Positions 62,101 to 64,000 of a stretch of 64,000 nucleotides of DNA are shown piece by piece. Source of the DNA: Adiantum capillus-veneris (Eukaryota > Streptophyta > Polypodiopsida > Polypodiales > Pteridaceae); contig CM043969.1 of assembly GCA_014529385.2 (NCBI GenBank), positions 70,127,176-70,191,175 on the forward strand. Reading direction: 5' to 3'. How positions within the stretch are numbered: position 1 is the stretch's first letter; each line of letters opens with the position of its first letter. The notes beneath the pieces are model-generated. The model was not told the origin of the DNA and made no database searches. It saw nothing but the letters and a program-made list of their open reading frames with translations. The position numbers and the translations under genes were made by a program.

Positions 62101-63206
62101 CCTTGTATGGGCTGAAGCAATCATCTCGTGAATGGTATCGTAAGTTTGATGCATTCATGAGTTCATTGGGCTATGTACGCAGTTATGAGGACCCATGCCT
62201 CTATACTCGCAAGGCTGCAGATGGTAGTCTTATTGTCTTGGTTTTGTATGTGGATGACATGCTGATCGCAGGGAAGTGTATTTCTAATGTGGATGCCTTG
62301 AAACATAGGCTACATGAGACCTTTTCCATGAAGGATCTTGGGGATGCCAGTCATATTTTGGGTATGCGGATCACTCGTGATCGTTCTCGCAAGATGCTCT
62401 TTCTTAGTCAGAAAGAGTACATTGACAGGGTGCTTGAGCGTTTTCATATGGAAGGGGGGAAGGCCATTAGTACCCCGTTGCCTCCATATGTAAAACTCAG
62501 CCATGATGGCTGCCCTCAGACAGATTTGGAGACTACAGAGATGTCTCAGATTCCCTATGCGTCAGCTGTTGGTTCCTTGATGTATGCCATGGTGGCTACG
62601 CGTCCAGATCTTGCTCATGCAGTTGGTGTGGTTAGCAGGTACATGTCTAACCCGGGCAAGCGTCATTGGGATGCAGTGAGAGGTATTCTCAGATACTTGA
62701 GAGGGACTTCAGAGTTGTCCCTATGTTATGGTGAGAAGGATATGTCTGTTTGCGGATATACAGATTCAGACTATGCAGGGTCAGTGGACTCGAGGAAGTC
62801 TACTAGCGGCTATGTGTTCACAGTTGCAGGTGGACCGGTTTCGTGGGCATCACGTTTACAGCCATGCGTTGCTTTGAGCACTACAGAGGCTGAATATATG
62901 GCTGCCACTGAGGCTGCCAAGGAGGCCGTATGGCTCTCACGACTAGTGGGAGATCTTGGTATGGCTTGTGATGCTCCGATTCTACATTGTGATAGCCAGA
63001 GTACCATAGCGTTGGCACGCAATCCTATCTTCCATGCGAAGACAAAGCACATTGAGGTGAGGTATCACTTCATACGAGAGGTGCTAGAGGACAAGCGCAT
63101 AGAGCTTGTCAAGGTACACACTGACGATAACCCTGCTGATCTACTCACGAAGTCGTTAGCCTCACAGCGGTTTGCACACTGTAGATCGCTGATGGGTATG
63201 GCTTGA
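59160..63206 (+). pseudogene. Copia 3 gag-pol region (fossil, nearly whole)
   Basis: In order: gag from 59160 (MGTKEDTIFNIEKLDDANFS) to about 59600; a zinc knuckle CFHCGRKGHFKKDC (about 59860-59905); a protease with VIDSGASFHVTP (about 60145-60370); the pre-integrase finger (about 60530-60680); an integrase with HSDVCGSMPNAS and YTPPQNGVAERMNR (about 60710-61260); a reverse transcriptase with LYVDDMLIAGK (about 61700-62480); and an RNase H ending ADLLTKSL (about 62750-63170). About three breaks are present. The gag-protease-integrase-RT-RNase H order defines Copia. Confidence 0.95.
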
Positions 63207-63261
63207 CTTCTTTTGCTGTACTTTGGCCACTTTAAAGGCACACTGCCTTTAAGTGGGAGAT

Positions 63262-63448
63262 TGTTGGGTTAAAGGCCCGTGTGCCCGGCTGCCCGTTGTT
63301 CAGCCGCCCATGTACAGCCATTCATTTACTCATTCATAATAACTATACTCATAACTACACATTGTAGTGTGAGTACCGCCCCACCACACACTGCGTCTAT
63401 CTCCTTCTTCGTGCTGGCTCTCTGTGTGTGTGCTCTCCGATCCCAACA
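63262..63448 (+). repeat. Copia 3 right LTR
   Basis: Identical to the left LTR except for one base. It is preceded by the purine tract AAGTGGGAGATTG and followed by GGTCC, the right copy of the target duplication. Confidence 0.97.
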
Positions 63449-64000
63449 GGTCCCCCTTCCAATAGGCATTTGTATTATGATTTCTCCCATTAAGAGAGAC
63501 TTGTTACAATACAATCTTTGTGTTCCTTGTGACCTAGGTGATGCAATGAAGATGGAAAGCTTCATGTATCACATAACATAAACGTGAAGAAAGCTTTAAC
63601 TATCCCAAGCCTCAGTCCCAAGACCTCAAACACCTTCGAAGGTGGAGAGAGCTAGAAGGGAATGAGGGTAGGGAAGAGGAAGAAGAAACATTTCGTAGGA
63701 GAAAGAATTAGTTCCTCACTTATCATAACTCTTGTTGCTAGCATACATAATAGCATAGTAATGAAGAAGAAGGAGATGGAAAGCTTAAGCATTGAAGCAT
63801 GGCTCTTGGTTGGATTTGCACTCCATATCCAAGAGTGTTGGTGTAGGCTCTAAACCTCTACTTGCTTGGAGAAGGAGAGGGAGCTCTTGCACTTTGCATA
63901 GCACACAATGAGAGTGTTTGTGAGTGTGTGTGGGTGAGTATACCCCCTAAGCAACCCCCTAGCTTGCTTGGGTCGACCCCCCCTTGTAGCTCATGCTTGA
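63449..64000. other. Right flank of copia 3, no gene recognised
   Basis: This continues the sequence interrupted at 57791. Short ORFs only. Purine-rich patches (GGAAGAGGAAGAAG near 63675) and a GTGAGTGTGTGTGGGTGAG patch near 63920 are seen. It may be more of the old gypsy element, but no motif supports this. Confidence 0.4.

Larger units (their letters stand above)
57792..63448 (+). mobile_element. Ty1/copia element 3, very young
   Basis: The 187 bp LTRs (57792-57978 and 63262-63448) differ at one position. The target duplication GGTCC stands at 57787-57791 and 63449-63453. The primer site and purine tract (AAGTGGGAGA) are in place. A ~1.2 kb untranslated leader precedes gag. Only about three breaks are seen in the coding region, so it is nearly whole and recent. 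Confidence 0.97.

Overview
The window looks like repeat-dense nuclear DNA of a land plant. The evidence is AT-rich sequence, GT..AG introns in a multi-exon gene, three Ty1/copia elements (two with an exact initiator-Met tRNA primer site, one with a near match), a plant L1-type LINE, large nested Ty3/gypsy-like elements and no bacterial-style operons. A fern, lycophyte or gymnosperm is plausible, but nothing here settles the species.

Layout. At 1-3796 (minus) lies the 5' part of a ten-exon gene of unknown function that runs off the left edge; its splice sites and phases agree, apart from one apparent one-base frame slip in exon 3. Facing away from it at 6562-9754 (plus) is a broken Mutator-like (MULE) transposase gene with a WRKY-GCM1-type zinc finger, a DDE-like core and a C-terminal SWIM finger. 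The 2.8 kb between them carries short repeats and GTTAAC-centred palindromes. A ~540 bp tandem duplication (9799-11024) follows.

From 11041 to 33898 there is a three-level nest. An old gypsy-like element (E2) is split inside its gag by a related element (E1, 11448-27155, 913 bp LTRs, target duplication CAAGG). E1's leader is split by a copia element (14619-19621, target duplication GATCC). E1 and E2 show gag, zinc-knuckle and protease-like regions, but I see no reverse transcriptase or integrase. E1's leader is an array of degenerate ~280 bp units, each carrying the palindrome CATGGATCGCGATCCATG or a variant.

33899-36970 is non-coding, with hairpins and microsatellites. A decayed L1-type LINE occupies about 37095-41830 on the minus strand. 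From 43560 to about 53900 (minus) lies a second large LTR element (E3): an LTR with element sequence on both sides, a long coiled-coil and Pro/Glu-rich ORF block, and a leader array of ~285 bp units whose palindrome has the same ATCGCGAT core. A young copia element (44709-49965) sits in it. A gypsy fragment with integrase followed by a protease-like domain lies at 55760-57750 (minus). A very young copia element (57792-63448, target duplication GGTCC) interrupts the sequence to its right.

The most unusual signal is that two LTR elements with otherwise unlike coding regions carry leader arrays of nearly equal period, built round an ATCGCGAT-core palindrome, with weak similarity between the units. 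Most of the window is transposon fossil; only the left-edge gene is a candidate host gene, and it too may belong to a transposon.
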